A DNA stretch of 14,548 nucleotides. It comes from JAICJJ01 sp039809985. GTDB lineage: Bacteria; Chloroflexota; Chloroflexia; Thermomicrobiales; UBA6265. A model generated the notes under the pieces. That model had not been told where the DNA came from. It was given only the letters and a program-made list of their open reading frames with translations, and ran no database searches. The position numbers were made by a program, and so were the translations under genes. This document shows positions 1-6,897 of the stretch, piece by piece (positions within the stretch are counted from its first letter, which is position 1; every line of letters begins with the position of its first letter). The stretch lies in the NCBI GenBank assembly GCA_039809985.1, contig JBDHWC010000056.1:1-14548 (forward strand). The letters run 5' to 3'.

Positions 1-843
1 GGGCCGCGAGGCGGATCGCCGACCGGGCGGCCGCCGTCCGGCAAGGGCGGTGGCCGCGGTCGGCGCGACGCGCGTTCGGCCGAGACGCCGCGACCGACGC
101 TGACCAAGCCGGGCAACGACCTGCTCTACGGCCGCAACGCCGTGGCCGAGGCGTTCCACGGCCGGCGGACCCTGGAGCGCCTCTTCGTGGCCGACGGGGT
201 GAAGGAGGACGAGCGCCTGCGACGCTTGGAAGGTGCCGCGGCGGAACGAGGGGTGCCGGTCGAGCGGGTGCCGCGGGCGATCCTCGACGACCTCTTCCCC
301 GGTGGCAACCACCAAGGCGTGGCGCTCGCCACCGGCCCCTACCAGTACGTCGACTTCGACGACCTGGTCGCGCGGCCCGGCACGGTGCTGGTGCTCGACC
401 ACTTGCAGGACCCCCAGAACTTCGGGACGCTGCTGCGGGCGGCGGAGGCCTCCGGCGCGGCCGGGGTGGTGATCGCGCAGGACCGCGCGGTCGAGGTGAC
501 GCCGTCGGTGGTCAACGCCTCGGCCGGCGCGGTCGAGCTGCTGGCCGTGGCGCAGGTGCCGAACATCCCGCGCGCCCTCGCCGGCCTGAAGGAGCGCGGT
601 CGCTGGGCGATCGGGCTCGACACCGGCGACGACGCGGTCGATCTGCTGACGGCCGACCTGCCGACCCCCGCCGCGCTGGTGGTCGGCGCGGAGGGGACCG
701 GCATCTCGCCGTTGGTCCGCCGCAGTTGCGACGTGATCGCCAGCCTGCCGATGCGCGGCCGGATCGAGTCGCTGAACGCCGCCACCGCCGGCGCGATCGC
801 GCTCTACGACCTCCTGCGGCGCGAGGTCGCGGCCGGGTCCTAG
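1..843 (+). CDS. rlmB: 23S rRNA (guanosine 2'-O) methyltransferase RlmB, SpoU/TrmH family, 5'-truncated by window edge
   Basis: SPOUT-class enzyme that uses S-adenosylmethionine to methylate a guanosine ribose in 23S rRNA. The frame is open to the left edge, so the start lies outside the window. The GTG at 142 cannot be the start because it sits inside the conserved N-terminal motif LLYGRNAVAEAF (from about 121). Upstream of that motif is a Gly/Arg/Pro-rich basic tail, common in RlmB of high-GC bacteria. All three SpoU motifs are present: LDHLQDPQNFGTLLRAAEAS (motif 1, Asn and Arg), VVGAEGTGISPLVRRSCD (motif 2) and LPMRGRIESLNAATAGAIAL (motif 3, the knot and SAM loop). The C-terminus ends normally at TAG 841-843. 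The gene often follows cysS, which would be off-window. Assignment to the family is firm; RlmB rather than another TrmH-type guanosine methyltransferase is likely from the N-terminal substrate-binding domain. Confidence 0.92.
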   Translation, partial: GPRGGSPTGRPPSGKGGGRGRRDARSAETPRPTLTKPGNDLLYGRNAVAEAFHGRRTLERLFVADGVKEDERLRRLEGAAAERGVPVERVPRAILDDLFPGGNHQGVALATGPYQYVDFDDLVARPGTVLVLDHLQDPQNFGTLLRAAEASGAAGVVIAQDRAVEVTPSVVNASAGAVELLAVAQVPNIPRALAGLKERGRWAIGLDTGDDAVDLLTADLPTPAALVVGAEGTGISPLVRRSCDVIASLPMRGRIESLNAATAGAIALYDLLRREVAAGS

Positions 844-917
844 TCGACCGACAACAGGCGGCGATGGACGGGATGGCCAACTTTCCGACACGGCTGCGGA
901 ACGGTAGTCCGCGGGTC

Positions 918-1032
918 CGGGGGAGGACTTGGCTCGTCCCGTGCACGGCTCGCATCCCGCCGTTGCTTGGCAGGGGGCGGCCACCGGAATTCGGCCGCGG
1001 AGCAGCAAACCCAGAGTTCGGGGGAGGACTTG
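918..1032. repeat. Pair of exact 14-bp direct repeats, 101 bp apart
   Basis: CGGGGGAGGACTTG occurs at 918-931 and again at 1019-1032. Both copies are followed by a pyrimidine-rich stretch ending in TCCC or TTCCC. The first eight bases (CGGGGGAG) match the 5' arm of the hairpins at 1304-1328 and 14479-14504, so these look like decayed copies of the same hairpin family. A weaker relative lies at about 1131-1157 (GCGGGAGGGCTAGGCCCGCC). Confidence 0.6.
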
Positions 1033-1178
1033 ACCCTTCCCTGTTCTTTCGTGCCACCCATTCCCGCCGCCGAGGCCGACAAGGGCCGCGCCCAGTTGGG
1101 AGGCCGCCGCGCAGCGACAATCGGCTGACCGCGGGAGGGCTAGGCCCGCCCTTGACCAATGGTTCCCTCTCTCCTGCC

Positions 1179-1280
1179 ATCGCCTGACAAGGGAACGTGT
1201 CTGATCGACAGGGGGCAGCCGCACCTCGCGGCCAAGCGCGTCGAGACCGTGCTCATCCCCAACCCCCTCTCCCGCGGCGG
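1179..1280 (-). repeat. 100-bp repeat element, copy 1 (inverted)
   Basis: Read on the minus strand, this copy runs from a GCGGGAGAGGGGGTTGGGG block, through the core GGCCGCGAGGTGC (plus-strand 1221-1233) and a GATCAGACAC block, to TTGTCAGGCG. The same blocks occur in the same order and spacing in copies 2 and 3. It is inverted relative to copy 2, making an imperfect inverted repeat with arms of about 100 bp around a centre of about 105 bp. Confidence 0.75.
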
Positions 1281-1292
1281 CGGGAGAGGGGG
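1263..1292. repeat. Perfect 13-bp hairpin, 4-nt loop
   Basis: CCCCCTCTCCCGC at 1263-1275 pairs perfectly with 1280-1292 across a GGCG loop. A 20-bp segment of it (1273-1292) recurs exactly at 1383-1402. Motifs of the CCCTCTCCCGC type are common in interspersed elements of high-GC bacteria. A run of T does not follow, so a classical terminator is not indicated, although a structure this stable could still stop transcription. Confidence 0.8.
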
Positions 1293-1303
1293 AGCACATG
1301 GAT

Positions 1304-1328
1304 CGGGGGAGGGCCAAGCCCTCCCCCG
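1304..1328. repeat. Perfect 11-bp hairpin, 3-nt loop
   Basis: CGGGGGAGGGC (1304-1314) pairs with GCCCTCCCCCG (1318-1328) across a CAA loop. The stem is identical, base for base, to the hairpin at 14479-14504 near the other end of the window. It lies in the centre of the large inverted repeat formed by element copies 1 and 2. Confidence 0.8.
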
Positions 1329-1385
1329 GACCCCAATTGCCGCTGCGCGGCCGCTTCCCGATGGAGACCTCCCCCTGCCAGCCGC

Positions 1386-1485
1386 GGCGGCGGGAGAGGG
1401 GGTTGGGGGGTGAGGGCGTCTCCGGTGGGATCGGCCGCGAGGTGCGAAGACCGCTGTCAATCAGACACCTATCCCTGTCAGGCGG
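1386..1485 (+). repeat. 100-bp repeat element, copy 2
   Basis: Starts with GGCGGCGGGAGAGGGGGTTG, has the core GGCCGCGAGGTGC at 1433-1445 and the block ATCAGACACC, and ends CTGTCAGGCGG. It includes a strand segment (1392-1415) with four G-runs. The final GGCGG is shared with the start of copy 3, so the two copies are joined head to tail. Confidence 0.75.
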
Positions 1486-1577
1486 CGGGAGACGGGCTTG
1501 GAGGTGAGGGCGGTTTCGACGCACCCGGCCGCGAGGTGCCGCCGCCGCCGACCAGGCATCTCCCCTTGTCAGACCGC
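1481..1577 (+). repeat. 100-bp repeat element, copy 3 (diverged)
   Basis: Directly abuts copy 2 in the same orientation. It retains GGCGGCGGGAGA, GGTGAGGGCG, the core GGCCGCGAGGTGC (1527-1539) and CTTGTCAGACCG at its end. The ATCAGACAC block is degraded. Substitutions and small length differences relative to copy 2 indicate an old duplication. Confidence 0.7.
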
Positions 1578-1748
1578 CACGAGAGAGCCGGGGGAGAACC
1601 CCGCGGATCTGCTGGCGGGGCGTGGTGGCCGCGACCGATCCGGCATCGCCCCCGGCTTGGAGGAACCGGAAGGATGAGAGCATGCCCGCCCATCCCCGTC
1701 CTGCCGCAGGAAGTTCGCGTCCTGCGCGCGGAACGGCCGACCCCGCTC

Positions 1749-2243
1749 TCAGGCCAGCCCGGCTCGAACCGCCAGCGAGGCCGCCGCGGCCCGCGTCGGC
1801 AACTGGAGCTTGGTCAGCACCCGGCTGACGTGGGTGGTCGCGGTGCGGTGGGCGACGCCGAGCCGGCTGGCGATCTGGCGGTCGGTCTGGCCGGTGGCGA
1901 GGAGCGCGAGCACTTCCTGCTCGCGGCGGGTCAGCACCTGGCTGACGCGCTCGCGCAAGCGCGCGGCCGCGTCGTCGTCGCGCACGGCGCTCGCGGGCGT
2001 GGCATCGGAGAGTTCCGGGTCGAGAATGGCGACGCAGGCCTCGGCGAGTCGCACCACGCGGACCGCCTGCCGCCGTTGCGCTGCGGAGAGGGGCCGGTTG
2101 CCAATGTTGCCGATCTGCCGCAGCAGGGCGGCAGCCTCGACGACCAGATGGCCGAGGGACTGGGCGGCGGGGCTCGGCGGGGCCGAGGTCCAGGCCGGGT
2201 GGACCGAGGTACGGCGGCGGGCGGCCGGGGTGATCGCGTGCAT
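1749..2243 (-). CDS. LuxR-type HTH transcriptional regulator without a receiver domain (164 aa)
   Basis: Probable DNA-binding regulator. Residues 104-164 form a typical LuxR/GerE helix-turn-helix: LTRREQEVLALLATGQTDRQ, then IASRLGVAHRTATTHVSRVL and a TKLQLPTRAAA end. The first 100 residues match no receiver or autoinducer-binding domain that I recognise. They include a helical stretch with alternating Leu/Ala and Arg (about residues 28-75) that could be a dimerisation or sensor region. I chose ATG 2243 because GGAG lies six bases upstream. ATG 2255 in the same frame would add four residues (MEQT) but has no clear ribosome binding site. The frame is open further upstream, but that part overlaps the small gene at 2318-2560 and reads as out-of-frame translation. 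It lies 74 bp downstream of that small gene on the same strand, so co-transcription is likely. The target genes are unknown. Confidence 0.8.
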   Translation of the reverse strand: MHAITPAARRRTSVHPAWTSAPPSPAAQSLGHLVVEAAALLRQIGNIGNRPLSAAQRRQAVRVVRLAEACVAILDPELSDATPASAVRDDDAAARLRERVSQVLTRREQEVLALLATGQTDRQIASRLGVAHRTATTHVSRVLTKLQLPTRAAAASLAVRAGLA

Positions 2244-2317
2244 CGTTTGCTCCATCTGCGTGGCGGGTCGACCGCGCGAAGACTGGATCCGGGTGGGAAA
2301 TCGCTCAGGTCGGGCGG

Positions 2318-2560
2318 CTAGGCCGTCGCAGGGGAGAACGGGCTCGGGAGGACGGAGCCGGCTCGTTGACAGGTGTCCGTGACGCGCCTGAGCAGCGGCA
2401 GGACCGCTGCCCAGACGACCATGACGGCCGCTGGCAGCCGTCGCGTCCCCCCGTTCGCGTCGGCTGCCTGAGCCGCGAGGCGATGGCGGGTCGCGAGGGC
2501 CAGCACGTCCTGTTGCTGGTCCCGCACCCGGCGGGCGAGGAGTGTGGGGTTGGGGTGCAT
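2318..2560 (-). CDS. Small hypothetical protein with one predicted membrane segment (80 aa)
   Basis: I do not recognise a family. The start ATG at 2560 has a strong ribosome binding site (GGAGGGA about six bases upstream), which is the main reason to call it. The N-terminal 40 residues (MHPNPTLLARRVRDQQQDVL onward) look like an amphipathic, charged helix. Residues about 43-58 (PAAVMVVWAAVLPLL) form a short hydrophobic segment, followed by an Arg/Thr/Ser/Pro-rich tail. It precedes the LuxR gene on the same strand, so it may be a membrane-tethered partner or the first gene of a two-gene operon. This is inference only. An overlapping longer frame on the same strand lacks a comparable start. Confidence 0.6.
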   Translation of the reverse strand: MHPNPTLLARRVRDQQQDVLALATRHRLAAQAADANGGTRRLPAAVMVVWAAVLPLLRRVTDTCQRAGSVLPSPFSPATA

Positions 2561-2649
2561 GGCCTTCCCTCCAGTCTGGCCGTTCGGCCGTCGCCGGGTT
2601 CCCTCCGGCGTGCTTCCAGACTAGGAGGGGCCTGTGGCGCATCCCATGC

Positions 2650-2671
2650 GCATCGCCCACGCATCGCCCAC
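2650..2671. repeat. Tandem 11-bp direct repeat upstream of the small-protein/LuxR genes
   Basis: GCATCGCCCAC occurs twice without a gap (2650-2660 and 2661-2671), about 90 bp upstream of the 2560 start on the minus strand. It could be a pair of regulator half-sites or a chance duplication. No convincing -35/-10 pair is visible beside it. Confidence 0.35.
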
Positions 2672-2782
2672 GCGTTGGTGTCGGGTGATGGCGGGGCGAA
2701 GTTAGTTTGCACTCGCGGCGGTCGGCGCTCGGCGGGTGGACCTCATTGCCTCGGGGTCAGCCGGGGACGCGTGACGCCGACG

Positions 2783-4426
2783 TCAGGCGGGGTCCCGCCA
2801 CGCGCGCTCGAGCGGCCCGTTCTGCCACGCTCCGTCGAGCAGCAGTGTGTGCTGGCCGTCGAGGGCGGGGTCGAGCGCGGGGAAGTCGCTGCGGTAGTGC
2901 GCGCCCCGGCTCTCCTCGCGGTCGAGCGCGGCGGCGATCACCGCCGAGGCGGCGAGGACCATGTTGCGCAGTTCCCACAAGTCGTGGCGACCGCTGAACG
3001 GCGACCCGGCGGCGGCCGGCAGCGCGCCGCCGACGGCGGCGACCTCGCGTCGCGCCTCGCGCAGCCCGGCGGCGTCGCGGACGACCGCGACGTGGCGGCT
3101 CATGCTCTGCTGCACGCGCCGGCGGAGGGCGGCGACTGCTTCGGGGGCGGGAAGGTCGTCAACTTCGCCGGCGGCGGGGAGGATCGGGTCGGCGGCGAGC
3201 GGCAAGGTCGGCTCGGCCTCGGCCGCGACGCGGCGGGCGGCGGCGATGCCGAAGACGAGCCCCTCCAGCAGGGAGTTGCTGGCGAGTCGGTTCGCGCCGT
3301 GGATGCCGGTGCAGGAGGCCTCGCCGATCGCCCGCAGGCCGGGCAGGCCGGTCTCGCCGTCGGTGGCGGCGGCGACCCCGCCGATGAAGTAGTGGGAGGC
3401 GGGGGCGACCGGGACGAGGTCGGAGGCGAGGTCGAGGCCGCGCCGGGCGAGTTGCTCGGAGATGGTCGGGAAGCGGGCCCGCATCGTCGCCGGGTCGAGG
3501 TGGCGGAGGTCGAGGAAGACCTGGCCCCCGGCCTCGGCCAGCTGGCGCTGGATGCCGCGGGCGACGACGTCGCGGGGGGCAAGTTCGGCCAGCGGGTGGT
3601 CGGCGACCATGAAGCGCTCGCCGGCGCCGTTGCGGAGGTAGGCCCCCTCGCCGCGGACCGCCTCGGAGACGAGGAACGGGTCGCTGCCGTCGAGGGTCAG
3701 CACGGTCGGGTGAAACTGGACGAACTCGAGGTCGGCCACCGGCGCGCCGGCCCGCAAGGCCATCGCCAGACCGTCCGCGGTCGCGCCGGGCGGGTTCGAG
3801 GTGGTGGCCCAGAGCTGACCCGCGCCGCCGGCGGCGAGGACGGTGCAGGGGGCGGCGAGGAAGACCGGCTCCGTCGCGCCGTCGAGCTGGGCGACGACGC
3901 CGACGCAGCGGTTGGCCTCGACGACGAGGTCGACCGCGAACGCCTTGGCGAGGACGTCGACGCCCGGGTCCTCGTGGACGCGGCGGACGAGCGCCCGCTC
4001 GATCTCTGCGCCGGTGGCGTCGCCGCCGGCGTGGAGGACGCGGCGGCGGGAGTGGGCCGCCTCGCGGCCGAGCAGCGGGACACCGTCCGGGCCGGCGTCG
4101 AACTGGGTGCCGATGCCGATCAGCCAGGCGACCGCCTCCGGCGCGTCCTCGACCAGACGTTCGACCGCGCCGAGGTCGCAGAGGCCGGCCCCGGCGGCGA
4201 GGGTGTCCTCGAGGTGGAGGCGCGGGCTGTCGTCCGGGCCGACCGCCGCCGAGAGGCCCCCTTGCGCGTAGCGGGTGTTGCTCTCGCCGAGGGCGCCCTT
4301 GGTCAGCAGGGCGACCCGCAGGTGGGGCGGCAGGTGGAGGGTGAAGACGAGCCCGGCCACCCCGGCGCCGATCACGACCACGTCGTAGTCGCGGCGCTCC
4401 AGAGTCGGCTCGACGGTGCGGCTCAC
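2783..4426 (-). CDS. nadB: L-aspartate oxidase NadB (547 aa)
   Basis: FAD enzyme that oxidises L-aspartate to iminoaspartate, the first step of de novo NAD synthesis; NadA then condenses the product to quinolinate. Seen in the sequence: the FAD dinucleotide-binding motif VVVIGAGVAG (residues 16-25), ESNTRYAQGGLSAAV (48-62), EFVQFHPT (234-241), SEAVRGEGAYLRN (254-266), the active-site region VAPASHYFIGGV (340-351) and the family signature GIHGANRLASNSLLEGLVFG (374-393). The length is normal for NadB. The C-terminal helical domain carries the RGAHYRSDFP motif of the succinate dehydrogenase/fumarate reductase flavoprotein superfamily. I chose GTG 4426 because GGAG lies seven bases upstream and the flavin motif follows at the expected distance. 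The frame opens further, to 4525, but that extension is Pro/Arg-rich and crosses the divergent promoter region. nadA and nadC are not adjacent. Confidence 0.93.
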   Translation of the reverse strand: MSRTVEPTLERRDYDVVVIGAGVAGLVFTLHLPPHLRVALLTKGALGESNTRYAQGGLSAAVGPDDSPRLHLEDTLAAGAGLCDLGAVERLVEDAPEAVAWLIGIGTQFDAGPDGVPLLGREAAHSRRRVLHAGGDATGAEIERALVRRVHEDPGVDVLAKAFAVDLVVEANRCVGVVAQLDGATEPVFLAAPCTVLAAGGAGQLWATTSNPPGATADGLAMALRAGAPVADLEFVQFHPTVLTLDGSDPFLVSEAVRGEGAYLRNGAGERFMVADHPLAELAPRDVVARGIQRQLAEAGGQVFLDLRHLDPATMRARFPTISEQLARRGLDLASDLVPVAPASHYFIGGVAAATDGETGLPGLRAIGEASCTGIHGANRLASNSLLEGLVFGIAAARRVAAEAEPTLPLAADPILPAAGEVDDLPAPEAVAALRRRVQQSMSRHVAVVRDAAGLREARREVAAVGGALPAAAGSPFSGRHDLWELRNMVLAASAVIAAALDREESRGAHYRSDFPALDPALDGQHTLLLDGAWQNGPLERAWRDPA

Positions 4427-4473
4427 GCGGTTGCTCCAGAGGGTAGGCGTCGGCACGGCATGGCGGGGGAGTG

Positions 4474-4479
4474 TACCCG
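4474..4479 (-). promoter_or_regulatory. Possible -10 element for nadB
   Basis: TACACT in the context GGTACACTCC on the minus strand, about 48 bp upstream of the GTG start. A -35 match is not evident. It stands out because AT-containing hexamers are rare here, and the context resembles the element on the opposite strand at 4521-4526. Confidence 0.3.
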
Positions 4480-4520
4480 GCGGACGCGGGGGGCCGCCCG
4501 GCGTGTCCGCGGCCCGCCGG

Positions 4521-4526
4521 TACAAT
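4521..4526 (+). promoter_or_regulatory. Possible -10 element for the amidohydrolase operon
   Basis: TACAAT (five of six to the housekeeping consensus) in the context GGTACAATCG, 61 bp upstream of the 4588 start in the 161-bp nadB/amidohydrolase divergent spacer. No good -35 hexamer is visible at the usual spacing. Confidence 0.4.
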
Positions 4527-4587
4527 CGCGGCCGTGCGTGGCGCGTCGCCGTTGCGGGGCGGCCGTCGTTGGGGGAGGAGCCGCTCG

Positions 4588-5451
4588 ATGACCGATCGGC
4601 CGTTGGTGGTCGACAGCCACCAGCATTTCTGGGACCCGGCCCGGTTCGACTACTTCTGGATGGCGGGCGAGGGCGAGGCCCCGCTGCGCCGGCCGTACGC
4701 CCCGGCCGACCTCGCGCCGTTGCTGGCGGCGGCCGGGGTCGACCGCACGGTGCTGGTGCAGGCGCTGCAGAGCGTCGACGAGACGCGCTGGTTCCTCGAG
4801 ACGGCGGCGGCGACGCCGTTCGTCGCCGGCGTGGTCGGCTGGGTCGACCTGACGGACCCGAACGTCGCCGAGACGTTGGCCGAGCTGCGGGCGAGGCCGG
4901 ACGGCCGCTTCCTCGTCAGCATCCGGCACATGGTGCAGGACGAGCCGGACCCGGACTGGCTGCTGCGGCCGGAGGTTGGGCCGGGCCTGCGGGCGGTGGC
5001 CGCGGCCGGCTTGGCCTACGACCTGCTGCTGAAGCCGCCGCAGATCGCGGCGGCGACCCGGCTCTGCGCCGCGCTGCCGGAGGTGCGCTTCGTGGTCGAC
5101 CATCTGGCCAAGCCGCCGATCGCCACCGGCGAGCTGGAGCCGTGGTCCCGGCTGATGGCCCCGTTCGGCGCGATGCCGCACGTCTGGTGCAAGCTCTCGG
5201 GGATGGTGACCGAGGCCGAATGGGGTTCGTGGTCGGCGGACGACCTGAAGCCGTACGTGGCCCGGGTCATGGAGCTGTTCGGCGAGGACCGGGTGATGTT
5301 CGGGTCGGACTGGCCGGTCTGCACCCTCGCCGCCTCCTACGGCGAGGTCAAGTCCGCGCTGGAGACGGCGCTCGGCCCGGTCTCGGACGCGACGCGGGCG
5401 CGGATCTTCGGCGGCAACGCGACCGACTTCTACCGACTGCCCACAGCGTAA
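4588..5451 (+). CDS. Amidohydrolase 2 family protein, L-fuconolactonase-like (287 aa)
   Basis: Metal-dependent TIM-barrel hydrolase of the amidohydrolase-2 family. Close relatives open sugar lactones such as fuconolactone or rhamnonolactone. Seen: the N-terminal metal motif DSHQHFWDP (His11, His13), SIRHMVQDEPDPDWL (111-125), the barrel-strand histidine in VVDHLAKPPI (His172), CKLSGM (201-206) and the C-terminal FGSDWPVC (Asp241). These are in the family's usual order and the length is typical. The start at 4588 has a strong ribosome binding site (GGGGGAGGAG, seven bases away). The frame opens earlier, to 4471, but that part covers the spacer. The MOSC gene follows after 18 bp, so the two are probably one transcript. 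Substrate cannot be read from the sequence; no sugar dehydrogenase of known specificity is adjacent, although an SDR lies two genes downstream. Confidence 0.88.
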   Translation: MTDRPLVVDSHQHFWDPARFDYFWMAGEGEAPLRRPYAPADLAPLLAAAGVDRTVLVQALQSVDETRWFLETAAATPFVAGVVGWVDLTDPNVAETLAELRARPDGRFLVSIRHMVQDEPDPDWLLRPEVGPGLRAVAAAGLAYDLLLKPPQIAAATRLCAALPEVRFVVDHLAKPPIATGELEPWSRLMAPFGAMPHVWCKLSGMVTEAEWGSWSADDLKPYVARVMELFGEDRVMFGSDWPVCTLAASYGEVKSALETALGPVSDATRARIFGGNATDFYRLPTA

Positions 5452-5469
5452 CTGGGGAGGAGGAGGACG

Positions 5470-6024
5470 ATGGACGGGACGACGGGCGGCACGGTGACGG
5501 CGGTCAGCCGGAGCGCGACCCACACCTTCACGAAGCCGACGCGGGACGCGATCCGGCTGGTCGCCGGGCTCGGGGTCGAGAACGACGCCCACGCCGGGAC
5601 GACCGTCAAGCACCAGTCGCGGGTCGCGCGCGACCCGACGCAGCCGAACCTGCGGCAGGTCCACCTGATCCACGGCGAGCTGATCGACGAACTGAACGCC
5701 GCGGGCTTCGACGTGGGGCCGGGGTCGATGGGCGAGAACGTGACCACCCGCGGCATCGACCTGCTCGGGCTGCCGACCGGCACCCGGCTGCGGCTCGGCG
5801 GTGCCGCGGTGGTCGAGGTCACCGGGCTCCGCAACCCCTGCTGGCAGCTTGACGCCCTGCAGCAGGGGCTGATGAAGGCGACGCTCGACCGCGACGCCGA
5901 CGGGAACCTGGTCCGCAAGGCGGGGGTGATGGCGATCGTGCTGACCGGCGGCGAGGTGCGGCCGGGCGACGCGGTCGCGGTCGAGTTGCCGGTCGGGGAG
6001 CGCCGGGCCCTGGAAGTGGTGTAG
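5470..6024 (+). CDS. MOSC domain-containing protein (184 aa)
   Basis: MOSC domains bind sulfur or a molybdenum-cofactor ligand through a conserved cysteine. Stand-alone forms resemble YiiM and the mARC C-terminal module. Seen: GVENDAHAGTTVKHQSR (35-51, the usual G-x-DxHAG motif), VHLIHGELIDEL (64-75), the GSMGENVTTRGIDL motif (85-98), and the conserved cysteine in TGLRNPCWQLD (Cys124), followed by the usual end RPGDAVAVELP. The protein is complete. The ATG at 5470 is preceded by a run of GGAGG repeats. It lies 18 bp after the amidohydrolase and 76 bp before the SDR, so probably in an operon. The physiological substrate is unknown; roles in N-hydroxylated compound reduction or sulfur transfer are possible. 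Confidence 0.88.
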   Translation: MDGTTGGTVTAVSRSATHTFTKPTRDAIRLVAGLGVENDAHAGTTVKHQSRVARDPTQPNLRQVHLIHGELIDELNAAGFDVGPGSMGENVTTRGIDLLGLPTGTRLRLGGAAVVEVTGLRNPCWQLDALQQGLMKATLDRDADGNLVRKAGVMAIVLTGGEVRPGDAVAVELPVGERRALEVV

Positions 6025-6100
6025 CCGGCGACACGCCGCGGGCTGCGTGGCGGCGGCGACGGTACGGGCTCTGCGAGCGGTTGGGCAGGGGGGTGAGATC

Positions 6101-6814
6101 GTGCGGACCGGAATCGTGACGGGCGGCGGCAGCGGGTTCGGGGCGGCGATCTGCCGCGAACTGGCCTCGCTCGGGATGCGCGTCGTCGTGGCCGACCTTG
6201 ATGCGGCGCGGGCGCAGGAGGTCGCCGACGGGATCGTCGCGGCCGGCGGCTCGGCGGTCGCGACCGGGGTCGACGTGCGGCGGATGGACGACTTGGCGCG
6301 AGTGGTCGCGCTCTGCCGCGAGCAAGGCGGCCGGGTCGACTTCGCGGTGGCGAACGCCGGGGTGGGGGACAGCGCGACGCTGGTCGATGCCGACCCGGCC
6401 CGCTGGCGGGTGACGCTCGACGTCAACCTGCTGGGGGTGGCGCAGACCGTGAAGGCGGTGCTGCCGTCCATGCTGGAGCAGGGTGACGGCCACATCGTGC
6501 TGACCGCCTCGGTCTCGGGGCGGGTCGCCTACTCCGGCGAGCCGGTCTACATCGCCAGCAAGTGGGGCGTCGTCGGCCTCGGCCACGCGTTGCGGCACGA
6601 GACGGCGGGGACCGGGGTGCGGGTGACGACGATCGAGCCGGGGGTGGCTGACACGCCCTTGGCGCGGGCGGCGTCGCTCGGCGCGGAACTGATCGCCTCG
6701 ATCCGCCCCTTGCAGCCGGAGGATGTCGGGCGGGCGGTCGGGTGGGTGCTGCAGCAGCCGCCCCGGATGGTGGTGAACGAACTGACGCTGCGGTCGGCGG
6801 ACCAGGCGCTGTGA
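6101..6814 (+). CDS. Short-chain dehydrogenase/reductase, classical SDR (237 aa)
   Basis: NAD(P)-dependent oxidoreductase. Seen: the cofactor motif TGGGSGFG (7-14), an Asp at the end of strand 2 (VVVADLD, Asp32) that favours NAD(H), VDV (57-59), ANAG (84-87), the structural Asn in LDVNLLG (Asn109), the catalytic serine region TASVSG (135-140) and YIASK (Tyr150, Lys154), then EPGVADTPL (179-187). I chose GTG 6101 over GTG 6047: the shorter form begins five residues before the cofactor motif, as is usual for the family, and GGGGGTGAGATC just upstream complements the 16S tail. It lies downstream of the MOSC gene and may share its transcript. Substrate unknown. Confidence 0.87.
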   Translation: MRTGIVTGGGSGFGAAICRELASLGMRVVVADLDAARAQEVADGIVAAGGSAVATGVDVRRMDDLARVVALCREQGGRVDFAVANAGVGDSATLVDADPARWRVTLDVNLLGVAQTVKAVLPSMLEQGDGHIVLTASVSGRVAYSGEPVYIASKWGVVGLGHALRHETAGTGVRVTTIEPGVADTPLARAASLGAELIASIRPLQPEDVGRAVGWVLQQPPRMVVNELTLRSADQAL

Positions 6815-6839
6815 GGCGACCGCGGATCAGGGCTGAGGA

Positions 6840-6866
6840 CCGCCCGGGCGCGTTCGGCGCGGGCGG
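6840..6866. terminator. GC hairpin after the SDR gene (possible terminator)
   Basis: CCGCCCG (6840-6846) pairs with CGGGCGG (6860-6866), with an inner three-pair stem and a two-base bulge, loop GTTCG. It sits 25 bp after the SDR stop and 20 bp before the next ribosome binding site. There is no T-tract, so termination is uncertain. Confidence 0.35.
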
Positions 6867-6897
6867 CAGAGAACCGAAACTCGAGTAGGAGTCCGTG

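Larger units (their letters stand above)
844..1748. other. Gene-free, repeat-rich intergenic region
   Basis: About 900 bp between rlmB and the LuxR gene. Frames here are open only because of the high G+C content. Their translations are Arg/Pro/Gly-rich, match no family I recognise and lack good ribosome binding sites. The region instead holds a three-copy 100-bp element, perfect hairpins and short direct repeats, listed separately. No tRNA, rRNA or CRISPR structure is seen. It looks like a graveyard or nursery of small palindromic elements downstream of both flanking genes, which converge on it. Confidence 0.75.

Noticed and set aside
142..144. GTG as the start of rlmB
   Set aside because: It falls inside the conserved YGRNAV motif of the N-terminal domain, so the gene must begin upstream of the window.
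1179..1577. CRISPR array
   Set aside because: There are only three diverged copies, one inverted, with no regular unique spacers and no cas genes.
2256..2660. N-terminal extension of the LuxR protein to an ATG at 2660
   Set aside because: It overlaps the small gene with the strong ribosome binding site at 2318-2560 and has Arg/Pro/Gly-rich shadow composition. ATG 2243 has its own GGAG.
2366..4591. 741-codon plus-strand open frame opposite nadB
   Set aside because: The antisense translation is rich in Gly, Val, Asp and Arg with no motif, whereas the minus strand encodes an unambiguous NadB.
4423..6495. 690-codon minus-strand open frame opposite the amidohydrolase, MOSC and SDR genes
   Set aside because: It crosses three well-supported genes and their spacers. 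The translation is His/Arg/Pro-rich and motif-free.
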